A DNA stretch of 64,000 nucleotides, from the NCBI RefSeq assembly GCF_900167025.1, contig NZ_FUXC01000009.1:1-64000 (forward strand), read 5' to 3'. Below are positions 24,007-35,571 of the stretch, one piece after another. Position 1 is the first letter of the stretch, and each line of letters opens with the position of its first letter. This stretch comes from Treponema berlinense (GTDB lineage Bacteria; Spirochaetota; Spirochaetia; Treponematales; Treponemataceae). Made by a program: the position numbers and the translations under genes. Under the pieces are notes generated by a model. It did not search any database. It was not told the DNA's origin and worked only from the letters and a program-made list of their open reading frames with translations.

Positions 24007-24567
24007 ATGTCTAAAAATTGGTACATAGTTCATACTTATACTGGTTACGAAAAGAAAATTCTTCGGACTGTTAATCAGATGCTCGAAGCTGGAGAACTTG
24101 ATTCAAATATCATTACAGATGTAAAAGTTCCAGAAGAAGAAGTTGTAGAAATTAAAGACGGAAAAAGACGCAGCAGAAAAAACATGATTCTTCCAGGATA
24201 TATTATGCTGGAAATGGACTTGCCTGATTTTGGCTGGAAAGACCTTTGTGGAAAAATCCGTCATATCCAGGGAGTTACAGGTTTTGTAGGAACTAATCCT
24301 TCTGAAAGACCGCGTCCTATTTCTGCCGAAGAAGCAAAATCTCTCCTTCTTAAAGCCGGCGAAATTAAAGGCGAGAAAAACGTTAAGATTAAGCAGAATT
24401 ATGCAATCGGCGATCAGGTAAAAATTACCGAAGGACCATTTGCAACATTCAGTGGCTCGGTTGAGGAAATCGACCCTACAAAAGGCAAACTTCGTGTTAT
24501 GGTTCAGATTTTTGGACGCGCGACACCGGTTGAAGTTGACCTTCTTCAAGTTGAAAAACTTATCTAA
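24007..24567 (+). CDS. nusG: Transcription termination/antitermination factor NusG
   Basis: This 186-residue protein begins with NWYIVHTYTGYEKKI, the start of the NGN domain that binds the RNA polymerase clamp. The C-terminal KOW domain includes VKITEGPFATFSGSVEEID, which contacts Rho or ribosomal protein S10. Length is normal. GAGGG lies about 9 nt before the ATG. It forms a pair with secE. A short hairpin with a weak T run follows before the rplK leader, so part of the transcription probably continues. Confidence 0.96.
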   Translation: MSKNWYIVHTYTGYEKKILRTVNQMLEAGELDSNIITDVKVPEEEVVEIKDGKRRSRKNMILPGYIMLEMDLPDFGWKDLCGKIRHIQGVTGFVGTNPSERPRPISAEEAKSLLLKAGEIKGEKNVKIKQNYAIGDQVKITEGPFATFSGSVEEIDPTKGKLRVMVQIFGRATPVEVDLLQVEKLI

Positions 24568-24581
24568 AATCGCATAGAATC

Positions 24582-24709
24582 AGCCCTGTTTTTTAATAGG
24601 GCTTTTCCTATATTTGGAAGAAATACAAGTCCGTTGGACAGAGGTATTTCGCTAGTGACTGGGCTCTTTTTTTGAGTCCAAGTCCGACACCAATTAAGGG
24701 AGCTATAAA
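24582..24709 (+). promoter_or_regulatory. Structured leader before rplK-rplA, probable L1 autoregulatory region
   Basis: First comes a weak terminator (AGCCCT/AGGGCT, 24582-24603, T4). Then hairpin 1 pairs GAAATAC with GTATTTC around an inner GTCC/GGAC stem (24620-24649), and hairpin 2 pairs GACT-GGGCTC with GAGTCC-AAGTC across one bulged A (about 24657-24684). In E. coli, L1 represses this operon by binding a leader site that mimics its 23S rRNA target; the position here fits the same role. Homology to the rRNA site was not verified. Confidence 0.5.
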
Positions 24710-25144
24710 ATGGCTACAAAAAAGGTTACAGCTGTCATTAAATTACAGTGTCCAGCAGGATCGGCTACTCCGGCCCCACCAATTGGACCTGCACTCGGAC
24801 CTCACGGTGTTTCTGCACCTGTGTTCGTTCAGCAGTTCAATGACAGAACAAAGTCAATGGAAAAGGGACTTATCATCCCTGTAATCATTACAGTTTATCA
24901 GGATAGATCATTCACATTTATCTTGAAAACTCCACCGGCTGCTGTTCTTATCAAGAAAGCACTTGGTCTTCCAAAAGGTTCAGGAAACCCGCTTCGCGAC
25001 AAAGTAGGCAAACTTACACAGGCTCAGCTTACTGAAATTGCAACACAGAAAATGCCAGACATCAATGCAAACGACATTGAAGCTGCAAAAAAAATTATTG
25101 CCGGTACTGCACGCAGTATGGGTGTTGAAGTGGAGGCTGAATAA
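24710..25144 (+). CDS. rplK: 50S ribosomal protein L11
   Basis: This 144-residue protein forms the GTPase-associated centre with 23S rRNA and takes part in the stringent response signal. The N-terminal proline-rich [20 protein letters not shown] is diagnostic and is the thiostrepton-contact region. The C-terminal RNA-binding domain is complete. AAGGGAG precedes the ATG. Its stop overlaps the rplA start (TAATG), which couples translation of the two genes. Confidence 0.97.
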   Translation: MATKKVTAVIKLQCPAGSATPAPPIGPALGPHGVSAPVFVQQFNDRTKSMEKGLIIPVIITVYQDRSFTFILKTPPAAVLIKKALGLPKGSGNPLRDKVGKLTQAQLTEIATQKMPDINANDIEAAKKIIAGTARSMGVEVEAE

Positions 25145-25824
25145 TGAAACACGGAAAGAAATATTCTGAAGCTCTTAAAAAGTATGATCCACAGAAACAC
25201 TACGCAGTTGCTGAAGCTTGCAAAGTTGTAAAAGACATTCACTTTGTAAAATTCGACGAAACTGTTGAACTTCATGTGGCTCTTCGTCTTGGAAAAAGCC
25301 AGACTGTACGTGATACATTGGTTTTCCCAAACCAGTTCACTGCAGAAAAGAAAGTTCTTGTATTCTGTCCAGAAGAACGCGCAAAAGAAGCTCTTGATGC
25401 AGGTGCAACTTATGCAGGTGCTGCTGAATACATCGACAAAGTAAAGGGCGGCTGGCTTGATTTTGATGTTGCAGTTGCTACACCAGATATGATGAAAGAT
25501 GTTGGTCGTCTTGGTATGGTTCTCGGACGCAAAGGTCTTATGCCTAACCCGAAAACAGGAACTGTTACAAATGACCTCGTTCATGCAATCAGCGAACTTA
25601 AAAAAGGTCGTACAGAATTCCGTGCAGACAAAGAAGGTGTAATCCACATCGCTGTAGGTAAAGTTTCTATGGATGCAGATAAGGTTGCAGAAAACGTAAC
25701 AACTCTTCTTTCAGAACTTGACCGCAAAAAGCCGGCTGATGCAAAGGCTGACTTTGTACGCTCAGTATCAGTAAGCTCTTCAATGGGTCCTGGTGTTTGG
25801 GTAGATGTTAAGGAGGAGGCATAA
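25144..25824 (+). CDS. rplA: 50S ribosomal protein L1
   Basis: This 226-residue protein of the mobile L1 stalk helps release deacylated tRNA. The segment GRKGLMPNPKTGTVT is the family hallmark. In many bacteria free L1 represses its own operon by binding the rplK leader, and a structured leader is present here upstream. Its Shine-Dalgarno lies inside the end of rplK and the start codon overlaps the rplK stop by one base. The rplJ start follows after 3 nt. Confidence 0.97.
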   Translation: MKHGKKYSEALKKYDPQKHYAVAEACKVVKDIHFVKFDETVELHVALRLGKSQTVRDTLVFPNQFTAEKKVLVFCPEERAKEALDAGATYAGAAEYIDKVKGGWLDFDVAVATPDMMKDVGRLGMVLGRKGLMPNPKTGTVTNDLVHAISELKKGRTEFRADKEGVIHIAVGKVSMDADKVAENVTTLLSELDRKKPADAKADFVRSVSVSSSMGPGVWVDVKEEA

Positions 25825-25827
25825 TCT

Positions 25828-26370
25828 ATGGCTATTCTTGCTAAAAAACTCCAGCCTGCTAAAACAGCAGCTATCGAAGAAACAAAAAAAGTTTTTGCTG
25901 AGTATAATGACTTCATCTTTACAGAATATCGTGGTCTTACAGTAGAACAGATTTCGGCACTTCGTGATAAACTTCGTGAACACGAAGCTCCAATGAAGGT
26001 TGTAAAGAATAACTTCGCTCGCGTTGCTTTTGAAGAAATGAAAATCGACAACGTTTCTGACTACCTTACAGGTCCAACAGCCGTTGTAATGGCAAAAGAA
26101 GACAGTAACGAAGCTGCAAAAGTTCTTTATGACTTTGCAAAAGACGCTCCTGCTCTTGTAATCAAGGGCGGATATATCGGCAATGAAATTTACGATCAGG
26201 CTAAAATGGAAGCTTATTCTAAGGTTCCTGGAAAGAAACAGCTTATCGCAATGCTCATGTCTGCAATCAATGGCCCAGTTCAGAAACTCGCTGCTACTTT
26301 GCAGGCTTATGTTGATAAAAAATCACAGGAAGGTGGAGCAGCAGCTCCAGCAGAAGAAGCAAAAGCTTAG
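25828..26370 (+). CDS. rplJ: 50S ribosomal protein L10
   Basis: This 180-residue protein is the base of the ribosomal stalk; its C-terminal helix binds L7/L12 dimers. The N-terminal EYRGLTVEQISALRDKLRE is typical. The C-terminus is alanine- and glutamate-rich (SQEGGAAAPAEEAKA). A strong AAGGAGGAGG precedes the ATG. Unlike most operons, where rplL follows at once, 161 bp of structured spacer separates it from rplL. Confidence 0.96.
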   Translation: MAILAKKLQPAKTAAIEETKKVFAEYNDFIFTEYRGLTVEQISALRDKLREHEAPMKVVKNNFARVAFEEMKIDNVSDYLTGPTAVVMAKEDSNEAAKVLYDFAKDAPALVIKGGYIGNEIYDQAKMEAYSKVPGKKQLIAMLMSAINGPVQKLAATLQAYVDKKSQEGGAAAPAEEAKA

Positions 26371-26394
26371 TAATCACTTTGCAATTCTTGTGAA

Positions 26395-26508
26395 GCAGGG
26401 TCAGGCTTCATAGCTGTCGACTGTCCCTGCAAAAATATAAAATTGCGGAATAACGGTTCAGTTTGTTCCGCCCGCAATTAAACTTGAGTTAAATCAAAAT
26501 GATTTAAC
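26395..26508 (+). promoter_or_regulatory. Three hairpins in the rplJ-rplL spacer
   Basis: The hairpins are GCAGGG/CCCTGC (26395-26430), AATTGCGGAA with TTCCGC-CC-GCAATT (26441-26479), and GTTAAATC/GATTTAAC (26488-26508). None is followed by a T run, so they are more likely processing or stability elements than terminators. L7/L12 is needed in four to six copies per ribosome, and such an element could raise rplL expression over rplJ. The role is inferred. Confidence 0.5.
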
Positions 26509-26531
26509 ATGCCTATTTAGGAGAAGATAAT

Positions 26532-26909
26532 ATGGCAGCAATTACACAGGATCAGATCCTCGACGCAATCGCAAACATGACAGTTCTCGAAGCTTCAGAA
26601 CTCGTTAAAGCAATGGAAGAAAAATTTGGTGTTACAGCAGCAGTTGCAGTAGCAGCAGGTCCAGCAGCTGGTGGAGCAGCAGCAGAAGAAGAACAGACAG
26701 AATTCACTGTAACTCTCGAAGGCTTCGATGCAGCTAAAAAGATTGCAGTTATCAAAGCAGTTAAAGAAGCTCTCGGACTCGGTCTTGGTGAAGCTAAAAC
26801 TTTGGTTGAAGGCGCACCAAAAACACTTAAAGAAGGTGTTTCTAAGGCTGAAGCTGATGAACTCATCAAGAAAATGGAAGAAGCTGGTGGTAAAGCTTCT
26901 AAAAAATAA
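26532..26909 (+). CDS. rplL: 50S ribosomal protein L7/L12
   Basis: This 125-residue stalk protein recruits translation GTPases. It has the N-terminal dimerisation helices ([19 protein letters not shown]), an alanine-rich hinge (about 37-52), and the C-terminal domain with [20 protein letters not shown] and [12 protein letters not shown], the factor-binding face. AGGAG precedes the ATG. A structured 161-bp spacer lies upstream and a 294-bp spacer separates it from rpoB. Confidence 0.97.
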   Translation: MAAITQDQILDAIANMTVLEASELVKAMEEKFGVTAAVAVAAGPAAGGAAAEEEQTEFTVTLEGFDAAKKIAVIKAVKEALGLGLGEAKTLVEGAPKTLKEGVSKAEADELIKKMEEAGGKASKK

Positions 26910-27203
26910 GTCAATTTCGGTTAGACCGGATTACTTAAAAAAAGTCGCATAAACGACATTCACATTAAATGCTTACGTTTAGGGTTAATAAAATATTGGC
27001 TTCTAAATGTAAGCTTTTAGTGTCTAAAGTGGATTTTAGAAAGTCCAAAAAAATGATATTAGCATCGTCGCCAGATGATGTTTTTGCCGTAAAACCGGCA
27101 TATAGCTTTTTAATTTTGTGCTGTATCTTTAATTTCTGTATGTCATACGGATTTTTTGATATGTAGCAATTTTAATAAGTAAAGTCCCTCATAGGAGAAC
27201 TAG
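26910..27203 (+). other. 294-bp spacer between rplL and rpoB
   Basis: No credible gene is seen. The spacer is AT-rich with small inverted repeats (for example TTACGTTTAG...CTAAATGTAAG and TGCCG/CGGCA). A 65-codon frame inside lacks a ribosome-binding site. It may hold an attenuator or a secondary promoter for rpoBC, but neither a clear T-run terminator nor a clear -35/-10 pair was found. Confidence 0.4.
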
Positions 27204-30200
27204 ATGTTCGCCAAAAGCAGAACCATCAATCGTCAGTACTTCGGAAAAAATATCCAGAACTTTATGGAAATTCCGAACCTCATCGACATTCAGCTTTCAT
27301 CTTACGAAAGTTTCCTGCAGAAAGAAAAGCTGGACAACAATGAACCTCTTGAAAACAAAGGTCTTCAGGAAGTATTTGATTCAACTTTCCCAATCGAAAG
27401 TCCAGACGGCAATATGTCGCTGGAATATGAATTTTACAAACTCGAAGAAGAAAATATTAAGTTTACAGAACTTCAGTGTAAACAGAAAGGATTGACTTAT
27501 TCTGTTCCTTTAAAAGCAAGAATCAACCTTAATTTTAAGGATACAGGCGCAATTCTTCAGAAAGATATATATATGGGCGATATTCCGCTCATGACAGACC
27601 GCGGTACTTTTATCGTAAACGGTGCTGAACGCGTTGTAGTTTCTCAGATTCACCGTTCGCCAGGTGTAATTTTTAATCACGAAAAAGGCGTTTATTCATC
27701 TCGCATTATTCCTTACCGTGGTTCTTGGCTGGAATTTGAAATTGACCAGAAAAAAGATTTGATTTATGCAAAAATTGACCGCAAAAAGAAAATCCTTGGA
27801 ACAATTTTCCTCCGCGCGCTTGGTTTTTCAACTCGCGAAGAAATCATTGACCAGTTCTACGAAACAGAAACTGTAGCCGTTGACGCTGCAAAAAAAGAAG
27901 AGCTCGTAGACAAAGTTCTCGCACGTGCCGTAAAAATCAAAAATGAAGATGGAGAAGAAAAAGTTCTTCTTCGCGCAGGTTCAACTCTCCACATGCACGA
28001 AGTTGACGACCTCATTTCTCAGGATGTAAAAGAAATCACAATCATCCTTTTTGATGCACGCAAAAAGAAAGGCAACAAAGAAGAACACAATCCTTCGCTT
28101 GACAGCAGAATGATCATCAACTGTTTTGAACGCGAAGATATGAAGTACACAAAAGAAGGCGCTTCTGACGAAGAACCAACTCTTGAAGATGCTCTTACTG
28201 CTGTATTCTCTATTTTAAAACCAGGCGAACCAATGGCTGCCGAAGCTGCAAAAAACGAACTTGAAGGCATGTTCTTCAATATTCGTCATTATGACCTTGG
28301 ACGCGTTGGCCGCTATAAGTTGAATAAAAAATTCGACATTTATTCAGAACCTGTTGAAACTCATACTCTTGTAAAGAGCGACATCATCAATACGATGAAG
28401 CATCTTGTAAAAGTTTACATTGGAAATGAAGTTCTCGATGATATTGACCATCTTGGCAACCGTCGTATTCGTTCTGTAGGTGAACTTATGACAAATTCTC
28501 TCAAAACAGCATTTGCCCGCATGGAGAGAATTGCAAAAGAACGCATGAGCTTAAAAGAAACCGAAACAATGAAGCCTCAGGATTTGATTTCGATTAAACC
28601 GATTGTGGCTGCAATCAAAGAATTCTTCGGTTCTTCTCAGTTGTCTCAGTTCATGGATCAGATCAACCCTCTTTCTGAGCTTACTCACAAACGTCGTCTT
28701 AACGCTCTTGGTCCTGGCGGTCTTTCTCGTGACCGTGCTGGATTTGAAGTTCGCGATGTACATTACACTCACTATGGACGCATGTGCCCGATTGAAACTC
28801 CTGAAGGTCCAAACATCGGTTTGATTGTTTCTCTTGCTATCTTTACCCGTGTAAACGAATACGGATTCCTTGAGACTCCATACCGCAAAGTTGTTGACGG
28901 AAAAGCAACTGACACAGTTGAATATCTTTCGGCAATGGACGAAGACAGATACTACATCGGTCAGGTTGCTGAAGGCATGAAGGCTGACGGTTCTTTCCCG
29001 ACAGAAATGGTTTCTTGTCGTCACGTTGGCGATTATACAACACGCAACGTAAAAGACATTCAGTACATGGACGTTTCTCCACGTCAGGTTATTTCGGTTT
29101 CTGCATCTCTCGTTCCATTCCTTGAACACGATGATGCTAACCGTGCTTTGATGGGTTGTAACATGCAGCGTCAGGGCGTTCCACTTTTGTTCCCGGAACC
29201 ACCATTTGTTGGAACTGGTATGGAAGCAAAAGCAGCTTACGATTCTGGTGTTCTTATTAAGGCAAAACACGATGGCGAAGTTGTCTGGGTAGAAAGCGAC
29301 CTTATTAAAGTTAAGGTTGACGGTTCTGATAAAATTGATGAATATCCTCTTCTCAAATATCAGAGAACTAACAACGATACTTGTAACCATCAGCGTCCTA
29401 CTGTTGAAGTTGGCGAAAAAGTTAAAAAAGGCGATGTTCTTGCTGACGGTCCGGCAACTTTCAACGGAGAACTTTCTCTCGGCCGCAACCTCCTCGTTGG
29501 ATTCGTTCCTTGGAATGGTTACAACTACGAAGACGCCGTACTTATCAGTCGCCGCGTAGTAAAAGAAGATATGTATACTTCTATTCATATCAAGGAATTC
29601 CAGACTGAAATCCGCGAAACTAAACTTGGCCCGGAAAAAATCACCCGCGATGTTCCAAATACATCTGAAAAAATGCTCAACAATTTGGACGCAGAAGGTA
29701 TTATTCGCATTGGTGCAAAAGTTCGTTCAGGAGATATTCTTGTTGGAAAAGTTACTCCAAAATCAGAAACAGAAACAACTCCAGAATTCAAGCTTTTGAA
29801 CTCAATCTTCGGTGAAAAGGCAAAAGAAGTTCGCGATTCTTCATTGCGCGTTCCACATGGAATTGAAGGCGTAATTATCGATGTCCAGCGTATGAAGAGA
29901 ACTGAAGGCGATGATTTGAACCCTGGCGTTGATGAAGTTGTAAAAGTTCTTATTGCAAATAAACGTAAACTTCGTGAAGGCGACAAAATGGCTGGACGTC
30001 ACGGAAACAAAGGTGTCGTTGCACGTATTCTTCCAGAAGAAGATATGCCGTACCTGGCAGACGGAACTCCGCTTGATGTTTGTCTTAACCCGCTTGGTGT
30101 ACCTTCCCGCATGAACATTGGTCAGATTATGGAATCTGAACTCGGAATTGTAGGCCGCTACCTCAATCAGTATTTTGAGTCTCCGGCTTTCCAGACTCCT

Positions 30201-30746
30201 TCTCAGGAACAGATTGCTGAAAAACTTGTCGAAGCAGGACTTAGTCCGGATTGTAAACAGATTGTTCGCGATGGACGTACTGGTGAACCATTTGTAAATC
30301 CGATTTTTGTTGGTGTAATCTACTTCCTTAAACTGCATCACCTTGTTGACGATAAAATGCACGCTCGTTCAACAGGACCTTATTCTCTTGTTACTCAGCA
30401 GCCACTTGGCGGTAAAGCTCAGTTTGGTGGTCAGCGTCTTGGAGAAATGGAAGTTTGGGCACTCGAAGCTTATGGTGCTGCAAACACATTGCAGGAAATG
30501 ATGACGATTAAGTCTGACGATATGAATGGACGTTCAAAAGTTTACGAATCAATCGTAAAAGGTGACCCGACGGCAGCAGCTGGTGTTCCAGAATCATTTA
30601 ACGTAATGGTACAGGAGCTTCGTGGTCTTGCTTTGGACTTTAAAATTTATGACGCAAAGGGAAAGAGAATTGCCCTTACCGAACGCGACCAGGAGCTGAT
30701 TGACAAAGCAAGTTCTGGTTTCGAAAAGGAGAATGAAGATGCGTGA
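27204..30746 (+). CDS. rpoB: RNA polymerase beta subunit
   Basis: This 1180-residue beta subunit of the core polymerase ends with the usual [10 protein letters not shown] and [13 protein letters not shown]. Rifampicin cluster I is [19 protein letters not shown] then [11 protein letters not shown]. At the position of E. coli Ser531 it has Asn (Asn500, codon AAC at 28701), and at Asn518 it has Ile. The Asn531-equivalent is known from treponemes and explains their natural rifampicin resistance. AGGAG precedes the ATG. It overlaps rpoC by 8 nt. Confidence 0.98.
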   Translation: MFAKSRTINRQYFGKNIQNFMEIPNLIDIQLSSYESFLQKEKLDNNEPLENKGLQEVFDSTFPIESPDGNMSLEYEFYKLEEENIKFTELQCKQKGLTYSVPLKARINLNFKDTGAILQKDIYMGDIPLMTDRGTFIVNGAERVVVSQIHRSPGVIFNHEKGVYSSRIIPYRGSWLEFEIDQKKDLIYAKIDRKKKILGTIFLRALGFSTREEIIDQFYETETVAVDAAKKEELVDKVLARAVKIKNEDGEEKVLLRAGSTLHMHEVDDLISQDVKEITIILFDARKKKGNKEEHNPSLDSRMIINCFEREDMKYTKEGASDEEPTLEDALTAVFSILKPGEPMAAEAAKNELEGMFFNIRHYDLGRVGRYKLNKKFDIYSEPVETHTLVKSDIINTMKHLVKVYIGNEVLDDIDHLGNRRIRSVGELMTNSLKTAFARMERIAKERMSLKETETMKPQDLISIKPIVAAIKEFFGSSQLSQFMDQINPLSELTHKRRLNALGPGGLSRDRAGFEVRDVHYTHYGRMCPIETPEGPNIGLIVSLAIFTRVNEYGFLETPYRKVVDGKATDTVEYLSAMDEDRYYIGQVAEGMKADGSFPTEMVSCRHVGDYTTRNVKDIQYMDVSPRQVISVSASLVPFLEHDDANRALMGCNMQRQGVPLLFPEPPFVGTGMEAKAAYDSGVLIKAKHDGEVVWVESDLIKVKVDGSDKIDEYPLLKYQRTNNDTCNHQRPTVEVGEKVKKGDVLADGPATFNGELSLGRNLLVGFVPWNGYNYEDAVLISRRVVKEDMYTSIHIKEFQTEIRETKLGPEKITRDVPNTSEKMLNNLDAEGIIRIGAKVRSGDILVGKVTPKSETETTPEFKLLNSIFGEKAKEVRDSSLRVPHGIEGVIIDVQRMKRTEGDDLNPGVDEVVKVLIANKRKLREGDKMAGRHGNKGVVARILPEEDMPYLADGTPLDVCLNPLGVPSRMNIGQIMESELGIVGRYLNQYFESPAFQTPSQEQIAEKLVEAGLSPDCKQIVRDGRTGEPFVNPIFVGVIYFLKLHHLVDDKMHARSTGPYSLVTQQPLGGKAQFGGQRLGEMEVWALEAYGAANTLQEMMTIKSDDMNGRSKVYESIVKGDPTAAAGVPESFNVMVQELRGLALDFKIYDAKGKRIALTERDQELIDKASSGFEKENEDA

Positions 30747-33700
30747 TATTCAGGATTTTGATTCAATTAAAATAAAACTCGCCAGCCCGGACGATATCCG
30801 CAGCTGGTCTTACGGTGAAGTAAAAAAACCGGAAACAATCAATTATCGTACTCTCAGACCAGAGAAAGACGGTCTTTTCTGTGAACGCATTTTCGGAACT
30901 ACAAAAGAATGGGAATGTTACTGTGGAAAATTCAAGTCAATTCGCTATAAGGGCGTAATCTGCGACCGTTGTGGAGTTGAAGTTACTCACTTTAAGGTTC
31001 GCCGTGAACGCACTGGTCATATTGAACTTGCGGCTCCTGTAAGCCACATTTGGTATTACCGCTCTGTTCCAAGCCGCATGGGTCTTTTGCTCAATATGCA
31101 GGTTGCCCAGCTTCGTTCAGTTCTTTATTACGAAAAATATATCGTAATTGATCCGGGCGACACAGAACTCAAAAAAGGTCAGCTTCTTTCGGAAGATGAA
31201 TACAATGAAGATGTTGAACGCTATGGACAGGAATTCACAGCAGGTATGGGCGCAGAAGCAATTAAAACAATGCTCGAAAACCTTAACCTTGATGAACTTG
31301 CTGCTGAGCTCCGCGAAAAAATGCGCGAAAAGGGAACAAAAACAGACAAACGTCTTCTCAAACGCATTCAGATTGTTGAAGATTTCCGTTCTTCAGGCAA
31401 CAAAGCTTCATGGATGATTTTGGACGTTATTCCTGTAATTCCGCCTGATCTTCGTCCTATGGTTCAGCTTGATGGTGGACGTTTTGCGACATCAGACTTG
31501 AATGACCTTTATCGCCGTGTAATCAACCGCAATAACCGTCTTAAAAGACTTATGCAGCTTTCGGCTCCGGATATTATTATCCGTAACGAAAAACGCATGC
31601 TTCAGGAAGCAGTTGATGCATTGTTTGACAATTCAAAACGCAAGCGCGTTGTAAAAGGCGCTTCAAACAGACCTCTCAAATCAATCAGCGATATGCTTAA
31701 AGGTAAGCAGGGACGTTTCCGCCAGAACCTTCTTGGTAAGCGCGTAGACTACTCTGGTCGTTCGGTAATCGTTGTTGGTCCGGAACTTAAGCTCTGGCAG
31801 TGCGGTCTTCCTACAAAAATGGCTCTTGAATTGTTCAAGCCATTTATAATGAAGAAACTTGTTGATAAAGACATTGTTCTCAACATCAAAAAAGCAAAAA
31901 CTCTTGTTGAGCAGGAAGCTCCTGAAGTATATGCGATTCTTGATGAAGTAGTACGCGAACATCCTGTAATGCTTAACCGTGCTCCTACATTGCACCGTCT
32001 TGGTATTCAGGCATTTGAACCTGTTCTTGTTGAAGGAAAAGCACTTAAACTTCACCCTCTCGCATGTAAGGCTTTCAACGCCGACTTCGATGGTGACCAG
32101 ATGGCTATTCACGTTCCTCTTACACAGGCTGCACAGATGGAATGCTGGACTTTGATGCTTTCTGCACGCAACCTTCTTGACCCTGCAAACGGAAACACAA
32201 TCGTTTATCCATCGCAGGACATGGTTCTTGGTATTTACTATATGACTTCAGTAAAACCAAATGCAAAGGGAACAGGAAAACGCTTCTCAAATGATGATGA
32301 AGTTATAATGGCTGCTGAAGACGGATATATCGAATGGAATGCCGAAATTAAGGTTCCAGCACCGATAGATTCATTTAACGGCGACTTTAAACAGGGTGAT
32401 TTAATCACAACTACAGCAGGACGCATTCGCTTTAATGCAGAAATGCCTGACGGTGTAGGATTTGTAAACCAGCGCATGGGTGACAAAGATCTTCGCAAGA
32501 TGATTGAAAAAGTTTATCACACAAAGGGCGCATGGCTTACAATTCAGATGCTCGATGCTGTAAAGGCTTGTGGTTATCACAACGCAACATTCTTCGGTGC
32601 AACTCTTTCTATGGAAGATATTCTTATTCCAGAAGAAAAGAAACCGATGGTTGACGAAGCAAACAAACAGGTTGAAGAAATTGTTGGCCAGTATTCTCGC
32701 GGTGTAATTACAGCAGATGAACGCTACAACAAAGTAACTGATATTTGGGCTCGTACAAACGAAAAATTGACAGAAATCATGTACGACAAGCTTCAGAAAG
32801 ACAAGAACGGATTCAACACAATCTATATGATGGCTGATTCCGGTGCCCGCGGTTCTAAAAAACAGATTTCTCAGCTGGCTGCAATGCGTGGTTTGATGGC
32901 TAAACCTAACGGCGACATTATCGAATTGCCTGTAAAATCAAACTTCCGCGAAGGTCTTTCGGTTATCGAGTACTTTATTTCTTCAAACGGTGCCCGCAAA
33001 GGTCTTACAGATACTGCGCTTAAGACAGCCGATGCCGGTTACATGACTCGTCGTCTTGTTGATGTTGCTCAGGATGTTGTTGTTAATCTTGAAGACTGTG
33101 GAACAATCAACGGTATTGAATATTCTGCAATCAAAAATGGTGACGAAATTCTTACTCCGCTTTCAAAGAGAATTGCAGGCCACTTCTCTATTGAGCGCGT
33201 AATTCACCCTGTGACTGGAGAAGTTCTTTGCGAATCAAATGAATTTATTACAGATGAACTTGCAAAGAAAATCGAAGATGCCGGTGTTGAAAAAGTAAAA
33301 CTCAGAACAGTTCTTACTTGCGAAGCTGAACATGGTGTATGTGTAAAATGTTATGGCAAAAACCTTGCCCGTAACAAGCTTGTTGAAATCGGTGAAGCTG
33401 TCGGTGTTATCGCTGCCCAGTCAATCGGTCAGCCAGGTACACAGCTTACAATGCGTACATTCCACGTCGGTGGTACAGCATCTAAGGAAACAGAAGATAA
33501 CAAAATCGTTCTTCCTTACGACGTTCTTATCGGAACAATTGCTGGAACTCACGTTGTTACAGATGACGGACACTGGCTGTTTACTCGTAAGGGAAGCATG
33601 ATGGCAACCCGTCTTATCGACACTCTCAATGTTGAGTCAGGAGATAAGGTTATTGTTGAAGATGGAGCACGCGTTCTTAAGGGAACAGTTCTTGTTGAAA

Positions 33701-35004
33701 AGAAATCTGGAAATATTGTTGCAAAAGAAAACGGCCACATCATCATTAAAGACGGTGTAGTTTATCTTGCCAGCAACGAACAGAAAGTTGAAATCAGCAA
33801 CGGTTCAACAATTATGGTAAAAGACGGCGACATCGTTAAGAGCGGCGATGTTATAGGTACATTCGACCCATTCTCTGAACCAATCATTGCTGAAGTAAGC
33901 GGATACATTCACTTTGACGATGTAATTCTCGGTCAGACACTCGAAGAAATCGTCGATGTAAATTCAGGAAAGACAGAACGCCGTATCAGTGATTTGCATC
34001 TGGACGTAAAACAGCCTCGTATTCTTATTACAGACGAAGTTGGAAACGAACTTGGTTCATATTACTTGCCGGCAGGTGCTGTTCTTCGTGTAGAAGACAA
34101 ACAGCAGGTTGAAGCAGGTAAAACTCTTGCAAGCATGCCAGTTGCCGCTGCAAAAACAAACGATATTACAGGTGGTCTTCCACGTGTATCAGAATTGTTC
34201 GAAGCAAGAAAACCGAAAATTCCTTGCGTACTCGCACAGATTTCCGGAAGTGTTAAGTTCAAGGGAATTACAAAAGGTAAACGTGTTATCGTCGTAGAAG
34301 ATGAATACGGAAAACAGTTTGAACATGTTGTTCCAATGACACGCCGCCTGTTGGTTCGTGATGGCGACCAGGTAGTTGCAGGTGAACAGCTTTGTGACGG
34401 TGCGGCAAGTGCACATGATATTCTTGCAATCCTCGGTGAAAATGCGCTGATGGATTACCTTATGAACGAAATTCAGGGCGTATACTCTGCACAGGGTGTA
34501 ACAATTGCCGACAAGCATATTGGTGTAATTGTTCGCCAGATGCTCCGCAAGGTAGAAATCGTATCTGTTGGAGATACAAAATTCATTTACGGACAGCAGG
34601 TTGATAAATACCACTTCCGTGAAGAAAACAGACGTATCATTGCAGAAGGCGGTCAGCCGGCAGTTGCACGTCCAATGTTCCAGGGTATTACAAAGGCTGC
34701 TCTTGCAACAGATTCCTTTGTATCTGCATGTTCGTTCCAGGAAACAACACGTGTTCTTACAAACGCTGCAATCAAGGGTGAAGAAGATCACCTCCGCGGC
34801 TTGAAGGAAAATGTAATCATCGGCCACAGAATTCCTGCTGGAACCGGTATTAAAGATTACAGAAACGTAAAATTGTTTGACGGTTCTGACAACGACCTTG
34901 ATGTTCAGATGGAAGAAGTTTTGGAACGCCGTCGTCTTGAGCAGGAACGCGAAAAAGAAGTAGCATATCCTCCAATCAACGACAGTGCTTCTGAAGAAGA
35001 CTAA
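30739..35004 (+). CDS. rpoC: RNA polymerase beta' subunit
   Basis: This 1421-residue beta' subunit has the first zinc site [20 protein letters not shown] (near residues 67-86), the catalytic magnesium loop [12 protein letters not shown], the bridge and trigger regions, and the second zinc site with [14 protein letters not shown]. The ATG at 30739 is chosen because AGGAG (30727-30731) is then 7 nt away; ATG 30733 would be too close. It overlaps the rpoB end by 8 nt, implying coupled translation of the two large subunits. A terminator follows. Confidence 0.97.
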   Translation: MRDIQDFDSIKIKLASPDDIRSWSYGEVKKPETINYRTLRPEKDGLFCERIFGTTKEWECYCGKFKSIRYKGVICDRCGVEVTHFKVRRERTGHIELAAPVSHIWYYRSVPSRMGLLLNMQVAQLRSVLYYEKYIVIDPGDTELKKGQLLSEDEYNEDVERYGQEFTAGMGAEAIKTMLENLNLDELAAELREKMREKGTKTDKRLLKRIQIVEDFRSSGNKASWMILDVIPVIPPDLRPMVQLDGGRFATSDLNDLYRRVINRNNRLKRLMQLSAPDIIIRNEKRMLQEAVDALFDNSKRKRVVKGASNRPLKSISDMLKGKQGRFRQNLLGKRVDYSGRSVIVVGPELKLWQCGLPTKMALELFKPFIMKKLVDKDIVLNIKKAKTLVEQEAPEVYAILDEVVREHPVMLNRAPTLHRLGIQAFEPVLVEGKALKLHPLACKAFNADFDGDQMAIHVPLTQAAQMECWTLMLSARNLLDPANGNTIVYPSQDMVLGIYYMTSVKPNAKGTGKRFSNDDEVIMAAEDGYIEWNAEIKVPAPIDSFNGDFKQGDLITTTAGRIRFNAEMPDGVGFVNQRMGDKDLRKMIEKVYHTKGAWLTIQMLDAVKACGYHNATFFGATLSMEDILIPEEKKPMVDEANKQVEEIVGQYSRGVITADERYNKVTDIWARTNEKLTEIMYDKLQKDKNGFNTIYMMADSGARGSKKQISQLAAMRGLMAKPNGDIIELPVKSNFREGLSVIEYFISSNGARKGLTDTALKTADAGYMTRRLVDVAQDVVVNLEDCGTINGIEYSAIKNGDEILTPLSKRIAGHFSIERVIHPVTGEVLCESNEFITDELAKKIEDAGVEKVKLRTVLTCEAEHGVCVKCYGKNLARNKLVEIGEAVGVIAAQSIGQPGTQLTMRTFHVGGTASKETEDNKIVLPYDVLIGTIAGTHVVTDDGHWLFTRKGSMMATRLIDTLNVESGDKVIVEDGARVLKGTVLVEKKSGNIVAKENGHIIIKDGVVYLASNEQKVEISNGSTIMVKDGDIVKSGDVIGTFDPFSEPIIAEVSGYIHFDDVILGQTLEEIVDVNSGKTERRISDLHLDVKQPRILITDEVGNELGSYYLPAGAVLRVEDKQQVEAGKTLASMPVAAAKTNDITGGLPRVSELFEARKPKIPCVLAQISGSVKFKGITKGKRVIVVEDEYGKQFEHVVPMTRRLLVRDGDQVVAGEQLCDGAASAHDILAILGENALMDYLMNEIQGVYSAQGVTIADKHIGVIVRQMLRKVEIVSVGDTKFIYGQQVDKYHFREENRRIIAEGGQPAVARPMFQGITKAALATDSFVSACSFQETTRVLTNAAIKGEEDHLRGLKENVIIGHRIPAGTGIKDYRNVKLFDGSDNDLDVQMEEVLERRRLEQEREKEVAYPPINDSASEED

Positions 35005-35011
35005 TCATAAT

Positions 35012-35053
35012 CAAAAACCAGTGATTTTTTTTAATAAATTTGCTGGTTTTTGA
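35012..35053 (+). terminator. Terminator after rpoC
   Basis: CAAAAACCAG pairs with CTGGTTTTTG around a T-rich loop, and the stem ends in T5. It closes the rplKAJL-rpoBC unit. Confidence 0.75.
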
Positions 35054-35063
35054 TAAAATTCAG

Positions 35064-35093
35064 TTGACCGACAATTAAAAAATTCGGTAAGAT
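35064..35093 (+). promoter_or_regulatory. Promoter of rpsL-rpsG
   Basis: TTGACC (35064-35069), an 18-nt spacer and TAAGAT (35088-35093). A small stem, CTATACTTT/AAAGTGTAG, follows just after the start point, in a leader of about 75 nt before rpsL. Confidence 0.6.
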
Positions 35094-35177
35094 TGAATAC
35101 CCTATACTTTTAAAGTGTAGTTTTGTTTGTTTATTTTGACCGGGGTGCTGACCGGCATACAAATAGGAGATTAGGCG

Positions 35178-35552
35178 ATGCCTACAATTAATCAGTTGAT
35201 TCGTAAAGGTAGACAGACACTTGCAAACCAGACTAAAGCTCCCGCACTTGAGTCTTGTCCACAGAAACGTGGCGTTTGCACTCGTGTAATGACTGTTACA
35301 CCGAAAAAACCAAACTCAGCTCTCCGCAAGGTAGCTCGTGTTCGTTTGTCAAATGGAATTGAAGTTACTGCATACATTCCAGGTATTGGACATAACTTGC
35401 AGGAACACTCAGTTGTTCTTATCCGTGGTGGTCGTGTAAAGGACCTTCCAGGTGTACGCTATCACATTATTCGTGGTACAAAAGATACTCTTGGTGTAGA
35501 AGGACGCAAACGCGGTCGTTCTAAGTACGGTGCTAAGAGACCTAAGGCATAA
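35178..35552 (+). CDS. rpsL: 30S ribosomal protein S12
   Basis: This 124-residue protein at the decoding centre controls accuracy. The conserved [17 protein letters not shown] and [17 protein letters not shown] are intact, including the lysines whose mutation gives streptomycin resistance, so sensitivity at this locus is expected. AGGAG precedes the ATG. It forms a two-gene unit with rpsG. fusA and the local tuf copy that often complete the str operon do not follow directly. Confidence 0.97.
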   Translation: MPTINQLIRKGRQTLANQTKAPALESCPQKRGVCTRVMTVTPKKPNSALRKVARVRLSNGIEVTAYIPGIGHNLQEHSVVLIRGGRVKDLPGVRYHIIRGTKDTLGVEGRKRGRSKYGAKRPKA

Positions 35553-35571
35553 TATTTAAAGGAGAATTACT

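Noticed and set aside
26969-27166. 65-codon frame between rplL and rpoB
   Set aside because: No Shine-Dalgarno, odd composition, and it lies in AT-rich spacer DNA.
28551-29588. Long antisense frame inside rpoB (345 codons) and similar ones inside rpoC
   Set aside because: They are mirror frames caused by codon bias of the strongly expressed genes and have no start signals.
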